A stretch of DNA of 64,000 nucleotides from contig JAMWDI010000002.1 in NCBI GenBank assembly GCA_023819375.1, positions 1 through 64,000 on the forward strand. The letters are read 5' to 3'. Source of the stretch: Candidatus Omnitrophota bacterium (GTDB lineage: Bacteria > Ratteibacteria > UBA8468 > B48-G9 > JAFGKM01). The notes under the pieces were generated by a model, which saw only the letters and a program-made list of their open reading frames with translations, did no database searches and was not told where the DNA came from. Shown piece after piece: positions 1-9,117 of this stretch. The stretch's first letter is position 1; each line of letters begins with the position of its first letter. A program made the translations under genes and the position numbers.

Positions 1-460
1 ATATTCCAAGAAGTCCAAAAAATAAAAATAAAGGATCTGCCAGTCCTGCTATATATGTTACTGCTTCTGTATTTATTGGATGTATTGCCCAGAGTAATGA
101 AGAAAGAAAGGCAATTCTTTCTCCATAGATTTCTTTAAGTAGAAGGAAAAATAAGATTGAACAACCTATATGCAAAAAGATATTAAGTAGATGATATGGA
201 ATTGGATTTAATTTGAAAAATTTGTAAATTAAAGCATAGGATAAACTTTGTAATGGCCTGTAAAAAGTTGAAACCCCAAAATAGATATCCTTTTTAAAAG
301 TATGAAATAATAGTTTAAAGTTTTTGATATTTGTATTTTCAACAATTAACGAGAAATCGTCCCATATAAAAGGATTTAAAATAGCATTTAAATAGACAAA
401 AATAGTACAAAAAATTATAAACAAATAAAGTTGCAAATTTTTTATAGTTTTTTTCTCCAT
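1..460 (-). CDS. TMTC/DUF1736-like O-mannosyltransferase, membrane GT (partial, runs off window start)
   Basis: Not in the ORF track because it is open at the edge. Minus-strand translation from ATG at 460: MEKKTIKNLQLYLFIIFCTIFVYLNAILNPFIWDDFSLIVEN...FYRPLQSLSYALIYKFFKLNPIPYHLLNIFLHIGCSILFFLL...LLWAIHPINTEAVTYIAGLADPLF; the WDD, RPL and HPINTEAV..I.GLAD motifs are typical of this family. Confidence 0.8.
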   Translation of the reverse strand, partial: MEKKTIKNLQLYLFIIFCTIFVYLNAILNPFIWDDFSLIVENTNIKNFKLLFHTFKKDIYFGVSTFYRPLQSLSYALIYKFFKLNPIPYHLLNIFLHIGCSILFFLLLKEIYGERIAFLSSLLWAIHPINTEAVTYIAGLADPLFLFFGLLGI

Positions 461-629
461 TCTATTCTAAATTATAACAGAAATTCAATTTTTGTAATGA
501 AAAAAATGTTGAAAGAAATTAAATATTTTGAAAAAGAATTGAATATAAAGTTTAAAAAGATTCAAGATTCAGGAAAAAAATTTGAAAATTCAGGAGAAAG
601 TATATAATTTTATAAGAGAGGATAAAATG

Positions 630-978
630 AAATTTATATAATACCTGAACTTGAAGAAGTTGCTGAAGTTACTCAATTTAGTCAAAATTTAAAAATGATA
701 TATTATATGAAAAATCTTAAGAAAAAAGATTTTATGTGATATTGGAAATGCAAAAATTACAGGTGTTAAAATAAATAGTGTTTCTTCTGGAGAACTTAAT
801 TAAGAAATTAAAAACAAAAGCAAAAGAAGCGATATACAAATCTCTATATATAAACTTAAAATTGTATGGTAATATATAAAAAGGCAGATAGAGCAATTTT
901 AGGACTGAGAGTAGAAAAAATTTTTAAAAATGTTATGTTATTCAGGCATAAATTGCACTTGCAGAATATATTTAAAAA
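630..978 (+). pseudogene. Decayed gene remnant, family unknown
   Basis: Peptide-like stretches in successive frames (EIYIIPELEEVAEVTQFSQNL.. / CDIGNAKITGVKINSVSSGELN / KLKTKAKEAIYKSLYINLKLYGNI / KKADRAILGLRVEKIFKNVMLFRHKLHLQ) interrupted by frame changes and stops; no intact ORF. Confidence 0.4.
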
Positions 979-1572
979 ATGAAATCTATATTTTTTGATA
1001 ATTTTTTGATTTTTCTTGTTTTACTAAATCCTGTAAGTAAAATAGTCATTCTTTCCTCTCTTGGAATAATCGAAGATTTTAATGAATTAAAAAAAATTTC
1101 TTTAAAATCAACTGCTACTGCAATGCTTATTCTTTTTATTTTCTCTTTTGCAGGAACATTTATATTAAAAAAAGTTTTTAAAATAGAAATTTATTCATTA
1201 CAAATAGTTGGTGGTGTTGTTTTATTTCTAATAGGATTGCGTGCTTTACAAAAAGGAGAATTTTTTGAAATTGAAAAAAGAGAAAAAGTTTCAGACATTG
1301 CTGTCGTGCCTATCGCATCTCCTATGATAGCAGGTCCTGCAACAATTACTGCCTCTATTTCCCAATCAGCAATTTTTGGATCCTTTATTACTATCCTTTC
1401 CATTTTTTGTGCTCTAATGATAAATTTTGTTATTATGTTATTTGCTGGCAAAATAAATCTTATTTTAAAAAGATTGAATCTTCTTGGTCCACTTATAAGA
1501 ATAACAGGTCTTTTTATAGCAAGTATAGGAATAAACATGACATTAACAGGAATAAAAACATTTTTGAAATGA
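979..1572 (+). CDS. MarC family integral membrane protein
   Basis: 197 aa, multiple TM segments, LLNPVSKIVILSSL and VPIASPMIAGPATITASI motifs of the MarC family. Confidence 0.85.
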   Translation: MKSIFFDNFLIFLVLLNPVSKIVILSSLGIIEDFNELKKISLKSTATAMLILFIFSFAGTFILKKVFKIEIYSLQIVGGVVLFLIGLRALQKGEFFEIEKREKVSDIAVVPIASPMIAGPATITASISQSAIFGSFITILSIFCALMINFVIMLFAGKINLILKRLNLLGPLIRITGLFIASIGINMTLTGIKTFLK

Positions 1573-1579
1573 GTTAAAA

Positions 1580-2440
1580 ATGGGAAAGAATTTAAGACAA
1601 ATTATTGACTATCAAATAAAAGGATTACCATTGAAGATAATGAAATTTAAAGGACAATATGAAGAAATTTTCTCTCCTCCTCATTTTCATATTTTTGAAA
1701 TTGAAATCCAGTTTTTTATAGATGGAGATGGTTATTATTTTATCAAAAATAGAAGATATAAAATTGAAAAAGGTAAGGTTTTGATTATTCATAGAAAAGA
1801 CCTCCATTATTTCATTAATCCTGAAGAAAAGAAACCGATTGAAAAAATTACTGTCATGATGAAAAAAGATTTGCTTGGAGAAAATATAAAGTTTTTAAGA
1901 AAAATTTTTAAATGTGAGGAAATCCATCAGGTATTTTTTAATGAAAGAGATTTTATTATTTCAAAATTTTTGCTTGAAGAAATTCTTGAAATCATTGGGA
2001 GGAAAAAAATTAAAAAAGAAGATATATTTACTATAAAACTAAATTTATCAAAATTTTTTTATATACTGGAGAAAGCAATTAAGAACTTTCAAAGAAAAGA
2101 AAAAATTTCTTCTTTTGATGAAAGAATTAATAAGGCGATTGAATTTATTAATAAAAATTACTTTAACAGGATAAGAGTTGAAGAAATTTGTAAAGAATTA
2201 AATATTTCAAAATATCATTTTTCTCATATTTTTAAAAAATTCACGGGTTTAAGTTTCAGAAAATACTTACTTGAAAGAAGATTATTTGAAAGTAAAAAGA
2301 TGCTTATAGAAACTAATCTAAAACTTAATATTATTGCCAGAAAATGTGGTTTTTTTAATCTTCCTTTTTTCTTCAGAGAATTCAAGAATAAATATGGTTT
2401 AACCCCTAATCAGTATAGAAGATTAATAAAAGTTAGATAG
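1580..2440 (+). CDS. AraC family transcriptional regulator with N-terminal cupin-like sensor
   Basis: N-term PPHFHIFEIEIQFFIDGDGYYFI..; C-term double HTH RINKAIEFINKNYFNRIRVEEICKELNISKYHFSHIFKKFTGLSFRKYLLERRL..CGFFNLPFFFREFKNKYGLTPNQYRR. Confidence 0.92.
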   Translation: MGKNLRQIIDYQIKGLPLKIMKFKGQYEEIFSPPHFHIFEIEIQFFIDGDGYYFIKNRRYKIEKGKVLIIHRKDLHYFINPEEKKPIEKITVMMKKDLLGENIKFLRKIFKCEEIHQVFFNERDFIISKFLLEEILEIIGRKKIKKEDIFTIKLNLSKFFYILEKAIKNFQRKEKISSFDERINKAIEFINKNYFNRIRVEEICKELNISKYHFSHIFKKFTGLSFRKYLLERRLFESKKMLIETNLKLNIIARKCGFFNLPFFFREFKNKYGLTPNQYRRLIKVR

Positions 2441-2463
2441 CAAAAAAGTATATAAAAGAGCAA
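2440..2463 (+). promoter_or_regulatory. Putative AraC-type operator, copy 1 (GCAAAAAAGTATATAAAAGAGCAA)
   Basis: AGCAA half-sites at 2439 and 2459 (20-bp spacing); near-identical to copy 2 at 6461; TTGACA at 2483-2488 downstream. Confidence 0.45.
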
Positions 2464-2560
2464 CAAAATATTATTTTTTTTCTTGACAAATTTAAATTTA
2501 TAAAAAAAATAATAACTGGGAGTTGTAAGGTTTATAAGTTATTAAAAAGGAGGTGAAAAT

Positions 2561-3322
2561 ATGAAAAAAAGAGGGTTTACGTTAATAGAATTGCTTGTTG
2601 TGGTAGCAATAATTTCAATTCTTGCAGCGATGTTATTGCCTGCTTTAAGTAAGGCAAGGGAAAGGGCAAGACATTCAGTTTGTATGAGTAATTTAAAACA
2701 AATATGGCATGCTCTAATTATGTACACAGAAGACCATGATGGATGGCTATTACCAACGCGCGTTCCTTACCCTCAATACTGGAATGGGGTGGTTACTTTA
2801 AGACCTTGGTATGAATTACTTGGAAATTATGGAAAAGCATATGGATATAGGTATGCATCCTTGGATTATGGCGTTTACATAGCAGCACCAGGTTCATCTG
2901 CTTGGTCATGGACAAAAGGCAAAAATTTAATCTGTCCAAGTGAAAGAAGAAATTTTACTTATACGCATTATCATATAAATCTGTGGTTAGTAGGGACTTA
3001 TACAACACAGGGAAGTGGGTATATTCCTGATCCTACTTATGGATCTTATCTTAAAAAAATAAATCAAATTAGAAATCCAAGTGTTGCTGTTTGGGTTTGT
3101 GATGGCGCTGTTTATAATCAACATTCAATAACTTATTTATATTATAAGGACCCAAATGGTTATAATTGTTTCAAACATATAAATGAATTCTGTAACTTTT
3201 TATATGTAGATGGACATGTAGAGCCAAAAAGGCCAATAGATTTTGGTATACCAATTGGAGGAAATTCTAGTGCTCCTTTAAGAAGAGGTTTTGTGTTACC
3301 AGGTGGTGGTTATAACCCATAA
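2561..3322 (+). CDS. Prepilin-type N-terminal cleavage/methylation protein (pseudopilin, H-X9-DG-like)
   Basis: [37 protein letters not shown] signal; C-term [21 protein letters not shown] Shine-Dalgarno upstream. Confidence 0.92.
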   Translation: MKKRGFTLIELLVVVAIISILAAMLLPALSKARERARHSVCMSNLKQIWHALIMYTEDHDGWLLPTRVPYPQYWNGVVTLRPWYELLGNYGKAYGYRYASLDYGVYIAAPGSSAWSWTKGKNLICPSERRNFTYTHYHINLWLVGTYTTQGSGYIPDPTYGSYLKKINQIRNPSVAVWVCDGAVYNQHSITYLYYKDPNGYNCFKHINEFCNFLYVDGHVEPKRPIDFGIPIGGNSSAPLRRGFVLPGGGYNP

Positions 3323-3336
3323 AAAAAGGGAAAAAA

Positions 3337-6300
3337 ATGGTAAAAAAAGTGATTATAAATTTTATTTTTTTTACTTTTTTAAGTTTCGGAAATGCTCAAC
3401 TGATTTTTTATTTAAATTTTGATAATGAGGAAATTAAGGATGTAATTGGAAATAGAATAGGAGAAATAAAAGGGGGGAAATTTGTAGAAGGGAAAATTGG
3501 GAAAGGAATATATTTTGATGGTAAGGAAAGAGAAACAGAATGTATATTTTTTAAAGATTTGGCAAAAGATAGATTTTTTCAGGATTTTGAAGGTAATTCA
3601 TTTACAATAAGTGTCTGGATAAAACCTGATTCAACTAAAGAATACAATAAACAACAAGAGATATTAAATACTGGTGGAGACATAGGTCCTGGTTGGCGGT
3701 TAACTTTTACTTGGCGAATGATACAGTTTAGAACAGGAACAGGAAAAAAAGATGACCAGGGAAAAGGGGAATATTGGGAAGTAAAAACAAATCCAAGTAT
3801 AGATAAGATAATTCTTGATGATTGGAATCATATAGTTGTGGTAAGAAATGAAGATGGAATTTTATCATTGTATTTAAATGGGAAAAAAGTAGCAGAAAGT
3901 GATAAAAAATTTGAAATTATTCCCTCAAATTATGGTTTAACAATTGGAGCATATAGAAATGGATATGCTTATGGATTTAAAGGAATAATAGATGAAGTAA
4001 AAATATATAAAGGAGCATTAACTCCAGAAGAGATTTTAAAAGAGTATAAAGGAGAAATAGAAAAAAAAATTAAACTTGATGGAAAATTAGAAGAAGATAT
4101 ATGGAAAAAAAGCATTTCTTTTGAAAATTTTTTTTTAATAAATTCTGAAAAATTATCTACTGTTCAAACTAAAGTTTTTTTTAATTATGATGACAGCAAT
4201 TTATATTTTGCTTTTATATGTCAAGAACCAGTAATAAATAAATTGAAAAATGAAGTAAAAGAAAATTCATTAAAGGTCTATAGAGATGATAGTGTAGAAA
4301 TAATGCTTGATGCAGATAATAATAAATATGATTATTATCATTTTTTATTTAATCCAAGTGGTTATTATGGAGTAGAATTTAGAACTCAGAATGGATTTGT
4401 CGGTTCAGAAATAAAAGATTTTAAGTTGTATACAGGAAGTTCAATAGAGAAAGATAGATGGACATTAGAAATAATTGTTCCTTATTCATCTCTAACACAA
4501 GAGAGAATAAAAGAAAATTTCTCTTTAAATTTTGCAAGAAATAGAAGAGTTGATTTACCATCAGTCCAAGAAAGTTCAATCGCAGAAAAGGGACAATATC
4601 ATAATCCATATGCTTTTATTCCTTTAAAATTAGAAAATATAGATTTAACCTTATATGCTATTGAGTTTAAAGATTTAAGAATAACTGAAATAGAAAAAAA
4701 GGACAAACAATATAAGGTGAAATTGAAAAGTAAAATAAAAAATTTAAGTAACAAAGAAAGACAGTTTGAAATAGAATTATATGAAGGAAAACTTGGAATT
4801 TTAGGGAAAACAAGTTTACACATATTTCCTGAAAAAGAAAGAGAAGTTATTTTAGATATAGAAGTTCCAGAGTTAAATGATTACAAATTGGAAGTTGAAA
4901 TAAAAGATAAAGGAAAGATTGTTTATAGTAATGTATTTCCAATAAAAATAACATATGTACCACTATCACTTGAATTATTAAAACCATTCTATAGAAATTC
5001 TATTTTTCCAAGCCAAAAATTAAATGAGATAGTAGTTAGTGCTAAAACAGAATTAAAAGAAGAAGAGGTAAAAGAAACAAATATAGAAATTTTATTAATA
5101 GATAGTGAAAATAACTTGATAATTGAAAAGAAAGAAGTTGCAAAAAAGGAAATAATTTTTAATTTAAAAATACCTAAATTGAAAGATGGAGAATATAAAA
5201 TAATAGGAAAATTAAAAAAAGGTGGAAACACTATATATGAAACAAGTATTCCTTTATACAAACTGCCACCAACAAAAGGAAATGAAGTTTATATAGATGA
5301 GAATTTAAATTTGGTAGTGAATGGAAAACCAATTATGCCAATAATATGGTGGGGTGGTTCACCACCAGAAGAAATAGCAAAAACAAATTGTGACGGTATT
5401 ATATGTGGAACAAATGAACTTGACAAATTGAAAGAATTGGGTTTATATGGGGAGGTAATGCTTCTATGGGGTGCAGAGCAGAAAAAATACTGGGAAGGCA
5501 AAGAAACATTATCTGAAGAAGCAATAAAAATAATAACAGAAAAGGTAAATGCAATAAAAGAACATCCTGCTTTATTATTTTATTATCTAACTGACGAACC
5601 AGAGGTAAGAAATATCAGCCCAAATGTTTTAAAAGAAAGTTATGAGTTGATTAAAAAACTTGATCCTTATCATCCAGTTCAAATAACAAATGACACAGTA
5701 AAAGGGATAGAAACATATATTGAATGTGCTGATTTATTTTTTCCTGATCCCTATGTATGCCCTCGGATAGATGGAAGTTTAACAAGACCTATGACCTACA
5801 TAATTCCTTTTATGGAAGAAATAAAGAAGGCTGGGAAAAATAAAAAATTTATAGGAATAACTCCACAAGTGTTTGATTATGGAAAGGTTTATGCCTCAAA
5901 GCCACCCTATTCAACGAGAAATAATAGGGCTCCAACATTTATAGAAGAAAGATGTATGAATTATCTCGCAATTGTTTATGGTGCAAAAGGGTTTAATTAT
6001 TATGTTTATGGGAAAAGAGAAGAAAATCATTGGGGAGCAGTTAACATACCCGATTTAAGGATTGGTATGCCTTATTTAATAAAAGAAAAAAAAGCATTAA
6101 GTGAAGTTATATTACTGGGAAAGGAAATGAAAGAAAAAGTAAAAATAGAGGACAAAAGAATTCATTATTCAGTAAAAGAGTTAAGAGGAAAAATCTTTAT
6201 AATAGCAGTAAATGTAGAACCCATTGAAGTAAAGGTTGAAATTAAAGTTCCAGAAAATATAAGAAGGCTAAAAGTAATATCGGAAAAAAGATTAATTGAT

Positions 6301-6450
6301 GTTAAAGGAGGGATTTTCGTTGACAAATTTAATCCATATGAAGTTCACATATATACAGATGATTTAAAATTTCACGATGTAATTGATTTAAAAAAGATTG
6401 AAGAAGAAATAAAAAAAGAAGGAGGATGGTTTACTTATCCATATAAGTAA
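3337..6450 (+). CDS. Large secreted glycoside hydrolase-like protein: signal peptide, LamG/ConA-like, CBM9-like, TIM-barrel
   Basis: 1037 aa; LamG-like (FTISVWIKPDSTKEY..WNHIVVVRNEDGILSLYLNGKKVAES..IDEVKIYKGALTPEEI), CBM9-like (LDGKLEEDIWKK..VKVFFNYDDSNLYFAF..VYRDDSVEIMLDADNN), barrel with LTDEPE motif. Confidence 0.8.
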   Translation: MVKKVIINFIFFTFLSFGNAQLIFYLNFDNEEIKDVIGNRIGEIKGGKFVEGKIGKGIYFDGKERETECIFFKDLAKDRFFQDFEGNSFTISVWIKPDSTKEYNKQQEILNTGGDIGPGWRLTFTWRMIQFRTGTGKKDDQGKGEYWEVKTNPSIDKIILDDWNHIVVVRNEDGILSLYLNGKKVAESDKKFEIIPSNYGLTIGAYRNGYAYGFKGIIDEVKIYKGALTPEEILKEYKGEIEKKIKLDGKLEEDIWKKSISFENFFLINSEKLSTVQTKVFFNYDDSNLYFAFICQEPVINKLKNEVKENSLKVYRDDSVEIMLDADNNKYDYYHFLFNPSGYYGVEFRTQNGFVGSEIKDFKLYTGSSIEKDRWTLEIIVPYSSLTQERIKENFSLNFARNRRVDLPSVQESSIAEKGQYHNPYAFIPLKLENIDLTLYAIEFKDLRITEIEKKDKQYKVKLKSKIKNLSNKERQFEIELYEGKLGILGKTSLHIFPEKEREVILDIEVPELNDYKLEVEIKDKGKIVYSNVFPIKITYVPLSLELLKPFYRNSIFPSQKLNEIVVSAKTELKEEEVKETNIEILLIDSENNLIIEKKEVAKKEIIFNLKIPKLKDGEYKIIGKLKKGGNTIYETSIPLYKLPPTKGNEVYIDENLNLVVNGKPIMPIIWWGGSPPEEIAKTNCDGIICGTNELDKLKELGLYGEVMLLWGAEQKKYWEGKETLSEEAIKIITEKVNAIKEHPALLFYYLTDEPEVRNISPNVLKESYELIKKLDPYHPVQITNDTVKGIETYIECADLFFPDPYVCPRIDGSLTRPMTYIIPFMEEIKKAGKNKKFIGITPQVFDYGKVYASKPPYSTRNNRAPTFIEERCMNYLAIVYGAKGFNYYVYGKREENHWGAVNIPDLRIGMPYLIKEKKALSEVILLGKEMKEKVKIEDKRIHYSVKELRGKIFIIAVNVEPIEVKVEIKVPENIRRLKVISEKRLIDVKGGIFVDKFNPYEVHIYTDDLKFHDVIDLKKIEEEIKKEGGWFTYPYK

Positions 6451-6460
6451 ATAATAGAAA

Positions 6461-6484
6461 GCAAAAAAATATACAAAATAGCAA
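6461..6484 (+). promoter_or_regulatory. Putative AraC-type operator, copy 2 (GCAAAAAAATATACAAAATAGCAA)
   Basis: 21/24 identical to 2440-2463; AGCAA half-sites at 6460 and 6480; TTGACT at 6494-6499 downstream. Confidence 0.45.
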
Positions 6485-6543
6485 GTTTTGATATTGACTT
6501 GAAGATTTATTTATTTAAAATTAAAATCCAAAAGGAGTAAAAA

Positions 6544-7395
6544 ATGATTGATTTTCATGTTCATATTGGAAAAATTTTCTATGGTAGAAAACCGTTAACT
6601 CCAAAGAAATTGATTAAGAGGATGAACGAGAAAGGAATTGAAAAAGCAGTGATTTTACCAATAGAAAATCCAGAGGAAACTCATTGGTATAATACGAGTG
6701 AAAATGTTTTGAAAATATGCAAAAAATATAGAGAAAGATTAATTCCATTCTGTAATGTTGACCCAAGAAGAGGTTTAAATAATGAGAATGAAAAGTTTAT
6801 TAAAAATTTAATTGAAGAATATGCTGAAAGTGGAGCAAAAGGTTTTGGAGAAATTCTTGCAAATTTACCTTTTAATGACAAAAGAATGAAAAATATATAT
6901 AAAATTTGTGGAGAATTAAAATTGCCAATTGTTTTTCATCTTGGTGGGGTGCCAGGAAACTCAACAATAGGTTTAACTGATGAAATTGGCTTGCCTTTTA
7001 TTGAAGAAGTTTTAAGTGAATTTCCAAATACAATTTTTGTGGCTCATGGACCTGGTTGGTGGGCAGAAATCTCAGGAAATGTCACACCTGAAGAAAGGAA
7101 TACATATCCAAAAGGAAAAATTGAAAAAGAGGGAAAAGTTCAATATTTACTTCAAAATTATTCTAATATTTATGCTGATCTTTCTGCTGGAAGTGCTTAT
7201 AATGCTTTAACAAGAGATCCTGAATATGGAATTGAATTTTTGAATAAATTTTATGATAAACTTTTATTTGCAACTGATTATCTCTATCCAGAACAGGAAC
7301 TACCCATTATTGATTATCTTAAAAATATAAATTTAAATGAGGAAAAAAAGAAAAAAATTTTTTACGAAAACGCAAAAAAGTTATTAAATATTTAA
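6544..7395 (+). CDS. Amidohydrolase_2 family metal-dependent hydrolase
   Basis: IDFHVHIG, PIVFHLGG, FVAHG, LLFATDYLYP metal-ligand motifs; AAAGGAG SD. Confidence 0.88.
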   Translation: MIDFHVHIGKIFYGRKPLTPKKLIKRMNEKGIEKAVILPIENPEETHWYNTSENVLKICKKYRERLIPFCNVDPRRGLNNENEKFIKNLIEEYAESGAKGFGEILANLPFNDKRMKNIYKICGELKLPIVFHLGGVPGNSTIGLTDEIGLPFIEEVLSEFPNTIFVAHGPGWWAEISGNVTPEERNTYPKGKIEKEGKVQYLLQNYSNIYADLSAGSAYNALTRDPEYGIEFLNKFYDKLLFATDYLYPEQELPIIDYLKNINLNEEKKKKIFYENAKKLLNI

Positions 7396-7399
7396 AATT

Positions 7400-8236
7400 A
7401 TGGAGAGAAAATTCAAAATTTATATACTGACAGACAATAATGAACTTGGAAAAAAAGCAAGTGAAGAGGCTGGAAAAATTCTGACAGAGTATACAAAACA
7501 TTTAAATAGAAAATGCCTTTGTGTTTTTGCTGCTGCTCCTTCACAGGATACTTTTCTTGAAAATCTATCAAAAAATAAAGATATTAACTGGGAAAATATA
7601 TATGCTTTTCACCTTGACGAATATATAGATTTACCAGATGAACATCCAAATACATTCAAAGAATATCTTAAAACTCATATTTTTGAAAAGATTAACATTC
7701 CTGCAAAAAACATTTTTTATATGAAGGATGTCGGAAAAACTCCAGATGAAATAATTAAAAATTATTCAGAATTATTTAAAGAAAAATATAGAGAAGTAAA
7801 AAATGAAGGTGGAATTTATATTGCTTTTATTGGAATTGGAGTTAATGGGCATATCGCTTTTAATGAACCAGGAACTAATTTGTGGACAGATGAAATTGTA
7901 ATTAAGGTTGAAATTGATGAGATATCTGTCAAACAACAATATGATGACTATAAAAATCATCCAGATCCAAGAGCAAGGTATAAAAGTTTAAATGATGTTC
8001 CAAGAAATGCTTTAACTATGACAGTAAGTTCAATTTTGCTTGCTGATAAAATTTTCTGTATGGTTCCTGGAAAACAAAAAGCAAATGCAGTTAAACAAAC
8101 AATTGATGGAGATATAACAAATAAAATTCCTGCAACTTTTTTAAGATTACATGAAGATGTTTCATTATTTCTTGATTTGGATTCGTCTTTTTTGCTTTTA
8201 AAAAAACCAGAAAGTAAAATAAAAAAGGGTGTCTGA
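7400..8236 (+). CDS. Glucosamine-6-phosphate deaminase/isomerase-like protein (NagB superfamily)
   Basis: FHLDEYIDLPDEHPNTFKEYL and FIGIGVNGHIAFNEPGT motifs. Confidence 0.85.
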   Translation: MERKFKIYILTDNNELGKKASEEAGKILTEYTKHLNRKCLCVFAAAPSQDTFLENLSKNKDINWENIYAFHLDEYIDLPDEHPNTFKEYLKTHIFEKINIPAKNIFYMKDVGKTPDEIIKNYSELFKEKYREVKNEGGIYIAFIGIGVNGHIAFNEPGTNLWTDEIVIKVEIDEISVKQQYDDYKNHPDPRARYKSLNDVPRNALTMTVSSILLADKIFCMVPGKQKANAVKQTIDGDITNKIPATFLRLHEDVSLFLDLDSSFLLLKKPESKIKKGV

Positions 8237-8238
8237 AA

Positions 8239-9117
8239 ATGTTCATAGATATTCATGTTCATACAAGGAAAAAGCCAATTAAATGGAGAGGTAAATATTA
8301 TTATACTTCACCTGAAAAATTAATTGAAATATATGATAAACTTGGAATTGAAAAAGGTGTTTTACTTCCAGGTGTAAGTCCTGAATGTGCATATCAGACA
8401 GGCTCTACTCATGAAATGCTTGAAATATGTGAATTGTTTCCCGGTAGATTTATTCCTTTTTGTAATATAGACCCAAGAAATATTGAAAATTCACCTTTTG
8501 CTCCATTGGATGAATTGCTTTTTATTTATAAAGAACTTGGTTGTAAAGGAATAGGAGAAGTAACTGCAAATTTACCAATAACACATCCACTATATTTAAA
8601 TTTTTTTAAATGTGTTGAAAAAGTAGGTTTTCCATTAATTTTTCATCTTGCACCTCAACTTGGGAATTTTTATGGAATTTATGATGAACCAGGTTTGCCA
8701 GGACTTGAATATTGTCTAAATAGATTTCCAAACCTTATTTTTATTGGACACTCTCAACCTTTTTGGGCTGAAATTTCTGAACTTGAAAAACCTTATGATA
8801 GATACGTATATCCAAATTATCCTATTAGAAAAGAAGGAGTTGTTCCAAAACTTATGAGAAAATATCCTAATCTTTATGGTGATTTATCAGCAAACAGTGG
8901 TTATAATGCTCTTGCGAGAGATCTTGATTATGCCATTGATTTCTTAAATGAATTTCAGGACAGGTTACTTTTTGGAACTGATATTTGTGCACCTGATACT
9001 CCTACTCCACTTGTTGATTTACTTTTAAAATTAAAAAATGAAGGGAAAATAAATGAAACTGTTTTTAATAAAATAGCAAGAGAAAATGCTATTAAACTTT
9101 TAAAACTGGAGGAATAG
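8239..9117 (+). CDS. Amidohydrolase_2 family protein, paralogue of 6544-7395
   Basis: IDIHVHTR, FPLIFHLAP, FIGHSQPFWAEISE, LLFGTDICAPDTP; shared NLYGDLSANSGYNALARD / NIYADLSAGSAYNALTRD. Confidence 0.87.
   Translation: MFIDIHVHTRKKPIKWRGKYYYTSPEKLIEIYDKLGIEKGVLLPGVSPECAYQTGSTHEMLEICELFPGRFIPFCNIDPRNIENSPFAPLDELLFIYKELGCKGIGEVTANLPITHPLYLNFFKCVEKVGFPLIFHLAPQLGNFYGIYDEPGLPGLEYCLNRFPNLIFIGHSQPFWAEISELEKPYDRYVYPNYPIRKEGVVPKLMRKYPNLYGDLSANSGYNALARDLDYAIDFLNEFQDRLLFGTDICAPDTPTPLVDLLLKLKNEGKINETVFNKIARENAIKLLKLEE

Noticed and set aside
498-608. Short ORF MKKMLKEIKYFEKELNIKFKKIQDSGKKFENSGESI
   Set aside because: 37 aa, Lys-rich, no SD; possibly part of the decayed region but unsupported as a gene.
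1191-1538. 115-aa minus ORF antisense to marC
   Set aside because: Mirror ORF of a conserved membrane protein; no domain.
2500-2520. AT-rich stretch as a clear -10 for the pseudopilin promoter
   Set aside because: TAATAA lies 21 nt from TTGACA, outside normal spacing; I did not annotate a full promoter there.
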